Part shown: positions 1 to 8,002 of the stretch, one piece after another | Layout of the letters: every line of letters begins with the position of its first letter | Position numbering within the stretch: position 1 is the first letter of the stretch | Assembly: GCA_947588735.1 (NCBI GenBank) | Contig: CANQAD010000016.1 | Span: 1-36,562, forward strand | Source: an uncultured Akkermansia sp. | GTDB taxonomy: Bacteria > Verrucomicrobiota > Verrucomicrobiia > Verrucomicrobiales > Akkermansiaceae | Direction: 5' to 3' | DNA: 36,562 nt | Notes under the pieces: model-generated | What the model was told of the DNA's origin: nothing | Database searches by the model: none | What the model saw: the letters and a program-made list of their open reading frames with translations, nothing else | Position numbers and translations under genes: made by a program

Positions 1-80
1 ACGCGCACATGATCAATAAATCGTAATTCGTAACTCGTCAATCGTCAATAGCAACCGCATTTCCTAATGCGGTTGCCTTG
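1..80 (+). repeat. Right end of a 240-bp MITE-like element (copy A, cut by window edge)
   Basis: The first 80 bases match the right third of the 240-bp element at 23113-23352: a TCGTAAT-type heptad stretch followed by the hairpin CAACCGCATT/AATGCGGTTG and the terminal TTGCCTTG (TTGCCCTG in the best copy). The left end lies outside the window, so its target duplication cannot be tested. Confidence 0.75.
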
Positions 81-244
81 GACTAAGGTAGAAATTCCGC
101 GCGTTACCTCATCATTCAGGACGCCGAAAAGAAAGAATGGTACAATGAGTTAGGCTCGGTTACCTCAAAAATACAGGACGGTGAAAAAAACAAAAAGAAA
201 CACGTTGGCAGTCTCGGTCGGAGAGACTCGTTGCACGGATTCCT
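81..244. other. Intergenic stretch with an imperfect tandem repeat and weak hairpin
   Basis: No gene seen. Positions 103-137 and 159-193 are imperfect direct copies (both begin GTTACCTCA and contain CAGGACG followed by GAAAA), 56 bp apart. A 6-bp stem hairpin at 210-228 (AGTCTC/GAGACT), read leftward, is followed after about ten bases by a T-rich run. It could be a weak terminator for the leftward transporter gene. Confidence 0.35.
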
Positions 245-1669
245 TTACCCCGCTGCTGCAGCGGACTCAATTTGCTCGGGCGCGTGGAGGATGCGCGCCT
301 GGGTCACGCGACGACCGTCCGTAGCTGTTACCGTAACAAGGTAGTCGCGAATGCGGATCTGCTCATTCACCTCCGGAAGGTGATCGAGACGGTCCGTGAT
401 GTAGCCGCCGAGCGTAGAAATGCCGGCGTCGTTTTCCAATTCGCCAAGGCCGGGCAGTTCCTCTTCCAGATCAAAAAGAGAAAGAGAACCGCTGGCCATG
501 TACTGCCCGTCTCCCAATTCATAAAAGTCGCGGCTCTCATCCGCCTCAAACTCATCCTGAATGTCGTCGCCCACAATCTCTTCCAGCACATCGTCCAAAT
601 ACACCAAACCAAGCGCCACTCCGTGCTCATCCACCACCAGTGCGCTGTGCGTTCGTTCCTTGGAGAAGAAATTGAGCAGTGTATCCAGCTTCATCGTTTC
701 CGGCACCACTTTCAGCGGTCGGCGCACGCTCATGATATCCGTGCTGCCAGAACGCACCAGCTTAAGCATATCTTTCACATGCACCCAGCCCTTCACGTCG
801 TCCAGATGCCCGTCCACCAAAGCGAAGCGGCTGTGGGGGCTGGCGCTCACAAGTTCCAAATTTTTCTCGAAAGGCTCGCTGATGTCCAACACTTCCACAT
901 CGTTGCGCGGCACCAAAATTTCCCGCACGGATCGGTCATTGAGCTCAAGCGCATTCATGGAGATTTCAGCCTCCGTTTCCGTCACCTCTTTGCTGCGACC
1001 GCTCTCCTCCACAATGTGGACGATTTCCTCAGCGCTATGGGAGTAATTGGGAGCGTAGTGGGGATCCACCCCGAAAAGGAGGTGGGCAATGCCATTGGCC
1101 GTATTGTTGAAGAGCCTGACAATCCAAGACGTGGAGCGGGCGAAGCGCACCATGCCATTGGCCGTGCCAAGCGCCACTTGAAGGGGATGCCGAATGGCCA
1201 GGCTCTTGGGTACAAGCTCCCCGAGCACCACATGAGCAAACGTAAACAGGCTGTACGAAACGACGTAGGAGATAATGCTCACTGCCACCGGCTGAAGGTG
1301 CATGTAATAGCTGAGGGGCGGAGCGATGAGCTGCTCAATGAAAGGCTCGCCCAAATTGCCTAAGGCAAGGGAGGCAATGGTGATACCCACCTGGTTGGCC
1401 GAAAGATAGGAATCTAAGTGATGTACGATGTGCAGGGCGTTTTTGCGGCTCCTGGCTTCACTTGGTTTATCCCCGGCACCTGCCACCAATTGACTTTCGC
1501 GCACTCGAGCACTTGCAAATTCATTGGCCACGAAGAACGCATTCAAAAACAAAAAGAAGGCCACGCCAATGAGAAACAGTACAATCGTACCGGCATCCGG
1601 GTATTCCCATTCCACCCGCGCAACTTGCTCAGGTGTCATAAACAACCAGTTGTTGATTTGTTCAATCAT
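245..1669 (-). CDS. CNNM/CorC-HlyC family membrane protein
   Basis: This is a 474-residue inner-membrane protein of the DUF21-CBS-CorC family, usually called hemolysin-like or CorC and linked by family studies to divalent cation (Mg/Co) export. The order of domains is clear. Residues about 25-200 form a DUF21 region with several hydrophobic segments. Residues about 250-370 form a CBS pair, including a VPRNDVEVLD first repeat and a HSALVVDEHG second repeat. Residues about 385-460 form the acidic CorC/HlyC C-terminal domain with YxASGSLSLFDLEEEL. The length is normal for the family. The gene begins 3 bp after the stop of the FmdB-type gene, so the two are very likely cotranscribed, perhaps with rpsN. 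No Shine-Dalgarno is seen before the ATG. The transported ion cannot be deduced from sequence. Confidence 0.9.
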   Translation of the reverse strand: MIEQINNWLFMTPEQVARVEWEYPDAGTIVLFLIGVAFFLFLNAFFVANEFASARVRESQLVAGAGDKPSEARSRKNALHIVHHLDSYLSANQVGITIASLALGNLGEPFIEQLIAPPLSYYMHLQPVAVSIISYVVSYSLFTFAHVVLGELVPKSLAIRHPLQVALGTANGMVRFARSTSWIVRLFNNTANGIAHLLFGVDPHYAPNYSHSAEEIVHIVEESGRSKEVTETEAEISMNALELNDRSVREILVPRNDVEVLDISEPFEKNLELVSASPHSRFALVDGHLDDVKGWVHVKDMLKLVRSGSTDIMSVRRPLKVVPETMKLDTLLNFFSKERTHSALVVDEHGVALGLVYLDDVLEEIVGDDIQDEFEADESRDFYELGDGQYMASGSLSLFDLEEELPGLGELENDAGISTLGGYITDRLDHLPEVNEQIRIRDYLVTVTATDGRRVTQARILHAPEQIESAAAAG

Positions 1670-1672
1670 GGG

Positions 1673-1933
1673 TTAAATTTTTTCGTATTCGCCACCGTCT
1701 CTCTTCTCCAGGACGGTGAATCCAGCCTTTTTGGCATCTGCCATGGAAAGCGGGGCAGTAAGGCGCGGCACACTCACCGGACCAATTTTTTTGCGAACCG
1801 GATTCTTGCAGTACAGACAGCGTGTGACCGGCTCCCGATCCAGCGCACGCCGCAACTCATACCCCCGTCTGCACATCGGGCATGATTTATCCGGATCTTC
1901 CGGATGCTCTGCTATGTACTCGTATATCGGCAT
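1673..1933 (-). CDS. FmdB-family zinc-ribbon protein
   Basis: This is an 86-residue protein beginning MPIYEY, the hallmark start of the FmdB regulatory-protein family. Two CxxC pairs (Cys18/Cys21 and Cys39/Cys42) form a zinc ribbon. The family is named after a formamidase-locus regulator, but its members are mostly uncharacterised small zinc proteins, so no DNA target should be assumed. It lies between rpsN (71 bp upstream) and the CNNM-type transporter (3 bp downstream) on the same strand, which suggests one transcription unit. The N-terminal loop carries extra residues (HPEDPD) between MPIYEY and the first Cys pair. Confidence 0.8.
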   Translation of the reverse strand: MPIYEYIAEHPEDPDKSCPMCRRGYELRRALDREPVTRCLYCKNPVRKKIGPVSVPRLTAPLSMADAKKAGFTVLEKRDGGEYEKI

Positions 1934-2004
1934 AAGTAGGCGCGAGCCACTCCCCCCAGAATAGCCCGCGCTCGCTTTGTATTCTCACCCTTCCAGATCA
2001 AGCT

Positions 2005-2274
2005 TTACCAGCTCGACTTCGTCACCCCGGGGATCATCCCCTGATTCGCTAACTCGCGAAACGCGATACGCGACAGATTGAAGCGGCGCAGATAGCCACG
2101 CCGACGCCCTGTGAGACCGCAACGGTTCACCACACGCGTGGGCGAAGCATTGCGGGGAAGCATTGTCAGCCCTACATAATCCCCCTCGGCCTTCAGCTTG
2201 GCACGCAACTCTGCATAGCGAGCCGCAGTGGCTTGCTTCTTCTTATTTCTTTCGATCCAACTTTTCTTAGCCAT
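2005..2274 (-). CDS. rpsN: 30S ribosomal protein S14
   Basis: This is an 89-residue S14 of the zinc-independent long type: there is no CxxC pair, and the C-terminal core reads RPV-like [20 protein letters not shown] and ends GVTKSSW. It binds 16S rRNA in the small-subunit head. I chose the ATG giving MAKKSW, as in orthologues; the reading frame runs eight codons further upstream only from a TTG. Unlike in the S10/spc operons of many bacteria, no other ribosomal gene is adjacent, and it is instead followed by an FmdB-type gene. A TTGACA-17-TACAAC promoter lies immediately upstream, with only 15 bp between the -10 box and the ATG. Confidence 0.95.
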   Translation of the reverse strand: MAKKSWIERNKKKQATAARYAELRAKLKAEGDYVGLTMLPRNASPTRVVNRCGLTGRRRGYLRRFNLSRIAFRELANQGMIPGVTKSSW

Positions 2275-2289
2275 AGTCGTGTGCCGCGT

Positions 2290-2318
2290 GTTGTACAATA
2301 ATCAGAGCGGCTTGTCAA
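2290..2318 (-). promoter_or_regulatory. rpsN promoter
   Basis: On the minus strand a perfect -35 TTGACA (2313-2318) is followed by a 17-bp spacer and TACAAC (2290-2295). The ATG is 15 bp below the -10 box, so the transcript leader would be about 8 nt or less and has no Shine-Dalgarno. Confidence 0.6.
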
Positions 2319-2411
2319 GCTTGATTTCAGTTTTTTATGCGCTCATGGCAAAAAACACGTCATTTTGACCTTTTCTCCTGCAATTTTGTTTTCTGTTGAC
2401 AAAGAAGATGA

Positions 2412-2439
2412 TTGCTTTAACGCGCGTTTTCAGTAGAAT
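2412..2439 (+). promoter_or_regulatory. Promoter of the SurA-like gene, almost leaderless
   Basis: TTGCTT (2412-2417), 16-bp spacer, TAGAAT (2434-2439), then nine bases to the ATG at 2449. Transcription would start next to the start codon. A separate TTGACA at 2396-2401 lies just upstream and could be an alternative -35, but it has no good -10 at 17 bp. Confidence 0.6.
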
Positions 2440-2448
2440 GAGTCACAT

Positions 2449-3477
2449 ATGAAGTTGTTCGGAGGTTTCTCAGCGACGGCCATGCTGGCAGCAACCCTTT
2501 GCGGAACAGGCACCGCCTATTGCGCCCAACCGGCACACCGAGCAGTGCCGGTCGGCAAAAGTATTGTCAACCGCATCGCAGCCACAGTAAACGGGCGTCC
2601 CGTTACCTCGGCGGAGGTGCGTGCTCGCCTGGATCCGTACTTGCGCGAGCTGATCATGCTCTACCCGGATCGAGGACCTCGTTTTATCTCAGAGCTGGTC
2701 AAGGCGAAGGGAGCAGTGCTCAGGGAGTTGATTGATCGCGAGTTGGTGCTCAGCGAATTCGAAGCTCGAGGAGCCATGATACCCGATACCGTCGTTGACG
2801 AGGAGCTCAACCGCCGCATTCTCTACCAATTTAACGGGAAGCGCGACTTGCTGCTGCAGGCGCTTCGCCAAAGCGGAATGTCGTTGAGTGATTTCCGCGA
2901 ATCACTGCGGAAGGAAACCACGGTGGCTGCCATGCGCAGCTCACGCTACGACCGAGGGATACCGCCGACTCCTGATGAAATACGCGCAGAATACAACGCT
3001 ACCAAATCTGACTACCGCGACATTACCAAAGATACCATCACATACGACAAAATCTTTATTCCGGCCGTCGGTTCAACCCAGGAGGATACCCCTGAGCATC
3101 AGCTCTCCCTTGCTCAGGAAATATGCCGTCGAATTAAGTCCGGTGAGCTGTCGTTTGAAGATGCCGCCCGCACTTATTCTGCCGATATCCACGCGCAGGA
3201 CGGCGGAGCTTGGCCGCCTATTGCCCGTTCAGACCTCGCCGTTGAATTTGCAAACATTGTATTCAGCCTTCCCGTCGGGGAACTCACCGGACCGTTGCTC
3301 GACCCTGCGGGTTTCACCATCGTGCGCGTAAAAGGCAAGAAGCTTGCTCCGGCTCCTCCTCTCTCCAAGGTCAAGGATGCCGTCGATGATGCGGTTCGCC
3401 GCAAGCAAAGTGAAAAACGCTACCGCGAATGGATTGAACGGCTCCGCGATAAGGCCGTTATACGGACCTTCATCTAA
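2449..3477 (+). CDS. SurA-like periplasmic peptidyl-prolyl isomerase/chaperone
   Basis: This is a 342-residue exported protein. The N-terminus is a signal peptide (hydrophobic stretch about residues 5-25 ending AYCAQPA). Residues about 35-175 form a SurA N-terminal chaperone domain (VNGRPVTSAEV, then the helical LRELIDRELVLSEFEARG). Residues about 195-305 form one parvulin domain with the typical blocks FEDAARTYSAD, GGAWPPI, VFSLPVGELTGPL and GFTIVRVKGK. The E. coli protein has two parvulin domains and 428 residues; this one has a single domain, as in many SurA/PrsA relatives. Its expected role is folding of outer-membrane proteins. It is divergent from rpsN and has its own promoter directly at the ATG. 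A 240-bp mobile element begins 50 bp after the stop. Confidence 0.85.
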   Translation: MKLFGGFSATAMLAATLCGTGTAYCAQPAHRAVPVGKSIVNRIAATVNGRPVTSAEVRARLDPYLRELIMLYPDRGPRFISELVKAKGAVLRELIDRELVLSEFEARGAMIPDTVVDEELNRRILYQFNGKRDLLLQALRQSGMSLSDFRESLRKETTVAAMRSSRYDRGIPPTPDEIRAEYNATKSDYRDITKDTITYDKIFIPAVGSTQEDTPEHQLSLAQEICRRIKSGELSFEDAARTYSADIHAQDGGAWPPIARSDLAVEFANIVFSLPVGELTGPLLDPAGFTIVRVKGKKLAPAPPLSKVKDAVDDAVRRKQSEKRYREWIERLRDKAVIRTFI

Positions 3478-3526
3478 CTCCTGCTCACGTGAGTCCTCGG
3501 GCAGGCGTTCTCAGAGACCGATGAAT

Positions 3527-3766
3527 CAGGGCAAACGCCCTTGAAAGAAGCTCATCAACGGAGAAGATGCTCTTGTTGGCTGATATTATCGTTGGTACGC
3601 ACCAAAAATGATGACAACAAGCAGTCATCATGATGATAGCTCCCAAGACCTCTCCTGCATACGCTCATGATTCAAAAAACAGCTCAACGCTCACATTATC
3701 AATAAATCGCAATTAGTCAATCGTTAATTGCAAATGAAAATCGTATCACCTCATGCGGTTTCCCTG
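3527..3766 (+). mobile_element. 240-bp MITE-like element, copy B
   Basis: The ends are CAGGGCAAACG and CGGTTTCCCTG (inverted repeat with one mismatch over eleven bases). It is flanked by ACCGATGAAT (3517-3526) and ACCGATAAAT (3767-3776), a 10-bp target duplication with one change. It has the same length and order as copy C (23113-23352) but is more diverged, especially in the right-end hairpin. There is no open reading frame, so it would depend on a transposase encoded elsewhere. Confidence 0.8.
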
Positions 3767-3776
3767 ACCGATAAAT

Positions 3777-4131
3777 AAGCGTCCGGTTCGGTCGTCTGTT
3801 TTTTACTGTGAGCTTGCTTTTTCGGCTTTTCCGGCAGAAAAAAATGGGAGACTCAGTTCAGGGCAAAATGTTTTTCAAACTGTAAGCTGCCATTTCCGAG
3901 CAAACTGAAAAAGGATCACTCAATGGTCCTCTTTTCATCCCTTGGAGTCATCGCCTGTTGAAAAATATGCGCAAGATCAGCATTACCAGCAAATAACAAA
4001 CCGTAAAAAACCAACATATTATCTCATATGTTCGCTCCGCCGTTATATCCCGCTTTGGGCTCGTCAACGCCTTTTTCCGTGCTTTCCCTCATTTGACATC
4101 ATGTAGAACAGAAAGAATGCGAGGATTTGTC
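3777..4131. other. Intergenic region without recognised gene
   Basis: About 355 bp between the mobile element and the carA promoter. It is AT-rich with poly-T and poly-A runs. I see a short imperfect hairpin near 3912-3930 (GGATCA/TGGTCC) and nothing else convincing. There is no coding frame with a recognisable product. Confidence 0.4.
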
Positions 4132-4160
4132 TTGCTTTTCGATGAGCAATTTGCTAAAGT
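4132..4160 (+). promoter_or_regulatory. carA-purA promoter
   Basis: TTGCTT (4132-4137), 17-bp spacer, TAAAGT (4155-4160), 21 bp before the carA ATG. The leader would be about 14 nt and has a weak AAAGGG directly against the ATG. No pyrimidine attenuator or PyrR-type leader is visible. Confidence 0.5.
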
Positions 4161-4181
4161 CCCTCGGCTACACGTAAAGGG

Positions 4182-5339
4182 ATGAATGCTATACTCGCGC
4201 TAGAAGATGGAACGATATTCGAAGGAAAATCCTTCGGAGCTGCCGGTACTGTGACCGGCGAGGCATGCTTCAACACCTCAATGACCGGCTACCAGGAGGT
4301 TCTTACAGACCCCTCTTACCGCGGACAAATCGTCACGATGACCTACCCTCTTATCGGCAACTACGGCGTGTGCGAAGAGGACAATGAATCGGCTCAGCCC
4401 CAAGTGCGTGGCTTTGCTGTGGCGGAAGTAGCTCGGTTGCATTCCAACTGGCGCTGCCGTGAATCTCTGCCGGAATGGATGGCACGCCACGGTATCCCCG
4501 GCATTGAGGGAATTGATACGCGTAAGCTCACCAAACTGCTGCGCACAAAAGGCGCTCAGCGGGCGTGTCTCACCACCGAACTCACCGCTGAGCAGGCTGT
4601 GGCCGCCGCTCAATCCTCCCCGCCCATGGCGGGAAGCGACTTCGTTACGGAGGTCTCCACTCCGAAGCCGTACCATTGGGAGGAGGAGTCCCGCGACTGG
4701 AAACTGCCGAACAAAACCACCGGAGACCTCTCCAACTACGCAGAATTGCCACCCATCCGCTACCGCATTGTAGCATTCGACTTCGGCATCAAGCGCAACA
4801 TTCTGCGTTGCTTGCGGCGGGATGGTTTTGATGTGACCGTCGTGCCTGCCCACACCAAAGCTGAAGAGGTGTTGGCCCTGCAACCGGACGGCGTGTTTCT
4901 CTCCAATGGGCCGGGGGATCCCTCTGCTCTGCCGGATATTTACGCAGAGATACAAAAGCTCATCGGCAAGCTGCCCATTTTCGGCATCTGTCTGGGTCAC
5001 CAATTGCTCGGCTTAGCCTTCGGAGGACGCACTTTCAAGCTCAAGTTTGGTCACCGCGGCGGCAACCAACCTGTCAAGGATTTGCGCACGGGCAAAGTTG
5101 CCATCACGTCCCAAAATCATGGCTTCTCTGTGGATCCGGAGTCTCTGCCACCAGAGGCCGAAGTCACTCACATTAATCTCAATGACGGCACCGTGGAAGG
5201 ATTGCGTCATAAAACACTGCCGATTTTTTGCGTGCAGTATCACCCGGAGTCAGCTCCAGGTCCGAAAGACGCCACCTATTTCTTCGGTGAATTCATCGGG
5301 CTGATTGAGGACTTCAAGGCTGGCAAATATCAAGCTTAA
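4182..5339 (+). CDS. carA: Carbamoyl-phosphate synthase small subunit
   Basis: This is a 385-residue glutamine amidotransferase subunit. It hydrolyses glutamine and passes ammonia to CarB for carbamoyl phosphate, feeding arginine and pyrimidine synthesis. The N-terminal domain starts with [15 protein letters not shown] and contains [21 protein letters not shown]. The class-I glutaminase domain has [11 protein letters not shown], the nucleophile motif [14 protein letters not shown], and the His/Glu pair in [11 protein letters not shown]. The length is normal. The large subunit carB is not adjacent; instead purA follows after 7 bp, so carbamoyl-phosphate and AMP synthesis would be coexpressed. 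Confidence 0.95.
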   Translation: MNAILALEDGTIFEGKSFGAAGTVTGEACFNTSMTGYQEVLTDPSYRGQIVTMTYPLIGNYGVCEEDNESAQPQVRGFAVAEVARLHSNWRCRESLPEWMARHGIPGIEGIDTRKLTKLLRTKGAQRACLTTELTAEQAVAAAQSSPPMAGSDFVTEVSTPKPYHWEEESRDWKLPNKTTGDLSNYAELPPIRYRIVAFDFGIKRNILRCLRRDGFDVTVVPAHTKAEEVLALQPDGVFLSNGPGDPSALPDIYAEIQKLIGKLPIFGICLGHQLLGLAFGGRTFKLKFGHRGGNQPVKDLRTGKVAITSQNHGFSVDPESLPPEAEVTHINLNDGTVEGLRHKTLPIFCVQYHPESAPGPKDATYFFGEFIGLIEDFKAGKYQA

Positions 5340-5346
5340 AAATACT

Positions 5347-6621
5347 ATGAACACACTCGTGATAGGCTCCCAGTGGGGAGATGAAGGTAAAGGTAAGGTG
5401 ATTGATTTCCTCACCGAAGATGCGGATATTGTCGTGCGCAGTCAAGGCGGCAGCAACGCGGGACACACTGTCATTGCTCATGGCAAGAAATATGTGCTGC
5501 ACCTCGTACCTTCCGGCATTCTCTGGCCCGGAAAACTGAATGTCATTGGCAACGGCGTCGTCATTAATCCCACTTCTCTCGTCGAAGAAATCTCCTATCT
5601 GCGTGGACTTGGCGTAGAAATCAGTCCGAAAAACTTGCTGCTTTCCGACCGAGCCCACGTCGTACTGCCCATCCACAAGGAAATTGACGCTGCGCAGGAG
5701 GAAGCGCTCGGTGACCACAAAATCGGTACGACCAAACAGGGGATCGGCCCCACTTACGCCGACAAAGTGCGCCGCATTGGCATCCGCATGGCCGACCTCG
5801 TTGATCCGGAGCACCTGAGGACCGTCCTTACAGCGCGCATCGCCACAGCCAATGATGAGCTGGTACGCCTCGGACATCCTGCCGCCGACCCGCAAGAAAA
5901 TCTGCGTGCCATCATGCAGGCAGCGGATGAACTGCGGGCGCACATCACCGACACCATACCCGTGTTGAATCGTGCGGTAAAAACCGGCAAAAGCATCCTT
6001 TTTGAGGGCGCGCAAGGAGCTATGTTGGATATAGACTTTGGCACCTATCCCTTCGTCACCTCCTCCAACACGAGTGCGGGCGGCTGCTGCACCGGCTCCG
6101 GTGTACCTCCCACCGGCATCCACAAAATTATCGGCGTCTGCAAAGCCTACACCACACGTGTAGGCGCCGGGCCTTTCGTTTCCGAGGATGCGCAACTGGC
6201 CGACTACTTGCATGGGCTGGGACGCGAGTTCGGCGCCACCACGGGGCGCCCGCGCCGCTGCGGCTGGGCGGATGGAGTGGTGCTGCGCTTCTCTGCCATG
6301 TTCAACGGCTTCAACGAGATGGCCATGACCAACCTCGATGGACTGGACGCCTGCCGGGAAATTAAAATTTGCACCGGCTACAAACTCGGCGACCGAACGC
6401 TGGAGTGCCCCCCTGCCCTCATCGGCGACTGGGAACAATGCACACCTCTTTACGAGATCCTGCCAGGCTGGATGCAGGACACGACGAAATGCACCGCGTG
6501 GGAACAGCTGCCGCCCAACTGCCAAGCCTACGTAAAACGCTTTGGAGAGATCATCGGCTGCCCCGTGGGTTCCGTCGGCGTTGGTCCCGACCGCTCCCAA
6601 ACCCTCACCGTTCCCCATTGA
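5347..6621 (+). CDS. purA: Adenylosuccinate synthetase
   Basis: This is a 424-residue enzyme that joins IMP and aspartate using GTP, the first committed step from IMP to AMP. The N-terminal phosphate-binding loop GSQWGDEGKGK begins at residue 7, followed by RSQGGSNAGHT, GTTKQGIGPTYADK (IMP/active-site loop), FEGAQGAMLDIDFGTYPFVTSSN and TTGRPRRCGW. The start is the ATG giving MNTLVIG; upstream in-frame codons lie within carA. It is 7 bp downstream of carA with no Shine-Dalgarno, so translation may depend on the same mRNA. The stop is followed by repeat-rich intergenic DNA and no clear terminator. Confidence 0.95.
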   Translation: MNTLVIGSQWGDEGKGKVIDFLTEDADIVVRSQGGSNAGHTVIAHGKKYVLHLVPSGILWPGKLNVIGNGVVINPTSLVEEISYLRGLGVEISPKNLLLSDRAHVVLPIHKEIDAAQEEALGDHKIGTTKQGIGPTYADKVRRIGIRMADLVDPEHLRTVLTARIATANDELVRLGHPAADPQENLRAIMQAADELRAHITDTIPVLNRAVKTGKSILFEGAQGAMLDIDFGTYPFVTSSNTSAGGCCTGSGVPPTGIHKIIGVCKAYTTRVGAGPFVSEDAQLADYLHGLGREFGATTGRPRRCGWADGVVLRFSAMFNGFNEMAMTNLDGLDACREIKICTGYKLGDRTLECPPALIGDWEQCTPLYEILPGWMQDTTKCTAWEQLPPNCQAYVKRFGEIIGCPVGSVGVGPDRSQTLTVPH

Positions 6622-6902
6622 GTCAAACGGCGCATAAGACGATGGACTGGTGAAAGAACGTTCAGATCTATTGCGGGATTGCGTTTATAACACGCACATT
6701 ATCAATAAAAAAGCGATTTATCCATCGTCAATCGTAAATTGACGCTTCTCCTGTCTGACAACCCATCACGTTTGTTCCCAATAATTCCGCTCTGCCCCTG
6801 CTTTGCTCCCCCGCGCGACAGCGCGCATTCTTCCCAAATCGCCAATCGTAAATAAAAACCGTATTTCCTGATGCGGTTGTCCCGAAAGTTGTATCTAACC
6901 GC
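6622..6902. repeat. Intergenic repeat debris (MITE fragments and heptads)
   Basis: No gene. The segment 6690-6740 resembles the interior of the 240-bp element (CACATTATCAATAAA and ATCGTCAATCG). Positions 6811-6841 are a 31-bp segment found unchanged at 10593-10623. Positions 6842-6885 match the right end of the 240-bp element with changes (ACCGTATTTCCTGATGCGGTTGTCC). It looks like decayed or composite insertions. Confidence 0.55.
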
Positions 6903-6931
6903 TTGCCATGGTCAACGTTTGCAGGTAGAAT
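6903..6931 (+). promoter_or_regulatory. Promoter of the ATP-grasp gene, leaderless type
   Basis: TTGCCA (6903-6908), 17-bp spacer, TAGAAT (6926-6931), then only six bases to the ATG at 6938. The predicted transcript starts at or one base from the start codon. Confidence 0.65.
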
Positions 6932-6937
6932 GAAATC

Positions 6938-7996
6938 ATGATACCGAAAACATTTCCACGAGTGCCGGAGAAATTGGTGAATGACTGCGGGGAGTCGCTG
7001 CGGGTGCTGTATCTGGCTCCGTATGCGCCCGATGGGCCTGATTTCAGCGTCAAGCCGTACAAAGGGAACGGAGGATATCCGCAGTATCACCACAGCATTT
7101 TTCGGTTGCTGCAGGGTATCGGCTGCGAAGTTTTTTCCAGTTCGAAACCGTACGCCATCCTCCAAGCGAGAGGAAACGTGGATTACGTCTTTTCGCTACT
7201 CAATCGCATTCCGATGGAAAACCCGGAAATCTTCATCTCATCTTACTGCGAATTTGCTCGCATCCCCTACTTGGGGGCGCCGCCAAACATCCGTGCTACG
7301 GCAGAGGACAAGTGGCTCATGAAGCTGGCTTTCACGGGGCTGGGGCTTCCCGTGGCTCCGGGGACAGTTGTCAGCAAGCTTTCTGAACCTCCTGCCTCGC
7401 CGCCGCAACAACTCGTCAACGCTAAACGCTTCTTTGTGAAAAAACGCTTTGGCGCCGCGTCCGACTGCATCACCGAAGACAATATAGCCGATGATTGGTC
7501 AGCGGCATCCCATTGCGCGCGTACTCTCCATGCGCAGGGACATGATGCTCTCATCGAAGAATTCTGCCCCGGCACTGACTATACGGTGCCGGTTGTTGGA
7601 GGCCTAGACGGCCCTACCATTTTAGGCTTTGTAAAACCGGGGTCGGACAAAAAAGAGGGCATTCTCACAGGCGACTTGAAGTTGCATGACCACTTGGGCT
7701 ATGAATGGGCTGAATTGCCCGAACAAGTGCAAGGGCGGATACGCGAAGACGTGATGACCGTGTGGCGCGGATTGGGCCCTATTGACTATTTCCGACTGGA
7801 TTACCGCATCGACCCGGCCACCGGCACGCGGCGACTCATCGAAATGAACATCTGTTGCTACATTGGCAAATCCGGGCCTTTCGCCATGGGGGCGGAAAAG
7901 TTCGGACTTTCACACGGCGAGCTGATGAAAGCCATTCTGCAGTACAGCCTGGATCGGCAGCGCAATTTCCGCACACACAGCCTCTGCATGATCTGA
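6938..7996 (+). CDS. ATP-grasp ligase of the D-Ala-D-Ala ligase type, substrate unknown
   Basis: This is a 352-residue protein with an ATP-grasp fold. Visible blocks are the N-terminal Rossmann-like part (LRVLYLAPYAPDGPDFS), an ATP-binding lysine region (RFFVKKRFGAAS), a lid/central strand (ALIEEFCPGTDYTVPVVGG), and the metal/phosphate block GPIDYFRLDYRID...RLIEMNICCYIGKSG, which parallels the R-x-D-F and E-x-N of Ddl. The usual E-x-N-T-x-P-G of Ddl is replaced by EMNICCYIGKSG, so it is probably not the peptidoglycan Ddl itself. It stands alone, with its own promoter, and converges on uvrB with a 6-bp gap. Possible roles are a dipeptide or amino-acid conjugate ligase. No substrate can be inferred from its neighbours. 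Confidence 0.7.
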   Translation: MIPKTFPRVPEKLVNDCGESLRVLYLAPYAPDGPDFSVKPYKGNGGYPQYHHSIFRLLQGIGCEVFSSSKPYAILQARGNVDYVFSLLNRIPMENPEIFISSYCEFARIPYLGAPPNIRATAEDKWLMKLAFTGLGLPVAPGTVVSKLSEPPASPPQQLVNAKRFFVKKRFGAASDCITEDNIADDWSAASHCARTLHAQGHDALIEEFCPGTDYTVPVVGGLDGPTILGFVKPGSDKKEGILTGDLKLHDHLGYEWAELPEQVQGRIREDVMTVWRGLGPIDYFRLDYRIDPATGTRRLIEMNICCYIGKSGPFAMGAEKFGLSHGELMKAILQYSLDRQRNFRTHSLCMI

Positions 7997-8002
7997 CATC
8001 GC

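Noticed and set aside
20-50. CRISPR array from the regular short heptads
   Set aside because: Units are 7 bp, degenerate and without spacers; no cas genes are present.
272-1363. Long plus-strand open frame opposite the CNNM gene
   Set aside because: It is His/Gln/Arg-rich with no domain, lies wholly antisense to a clear CNNM/CorC gene and is a codon-bias shadow.
5314-6618. 434-codon minus-strand frame opposite purA
   Set aside because: Antisense to a perfectly conserved purA; no promoter, no recognisable motif, and typical mirror composition.
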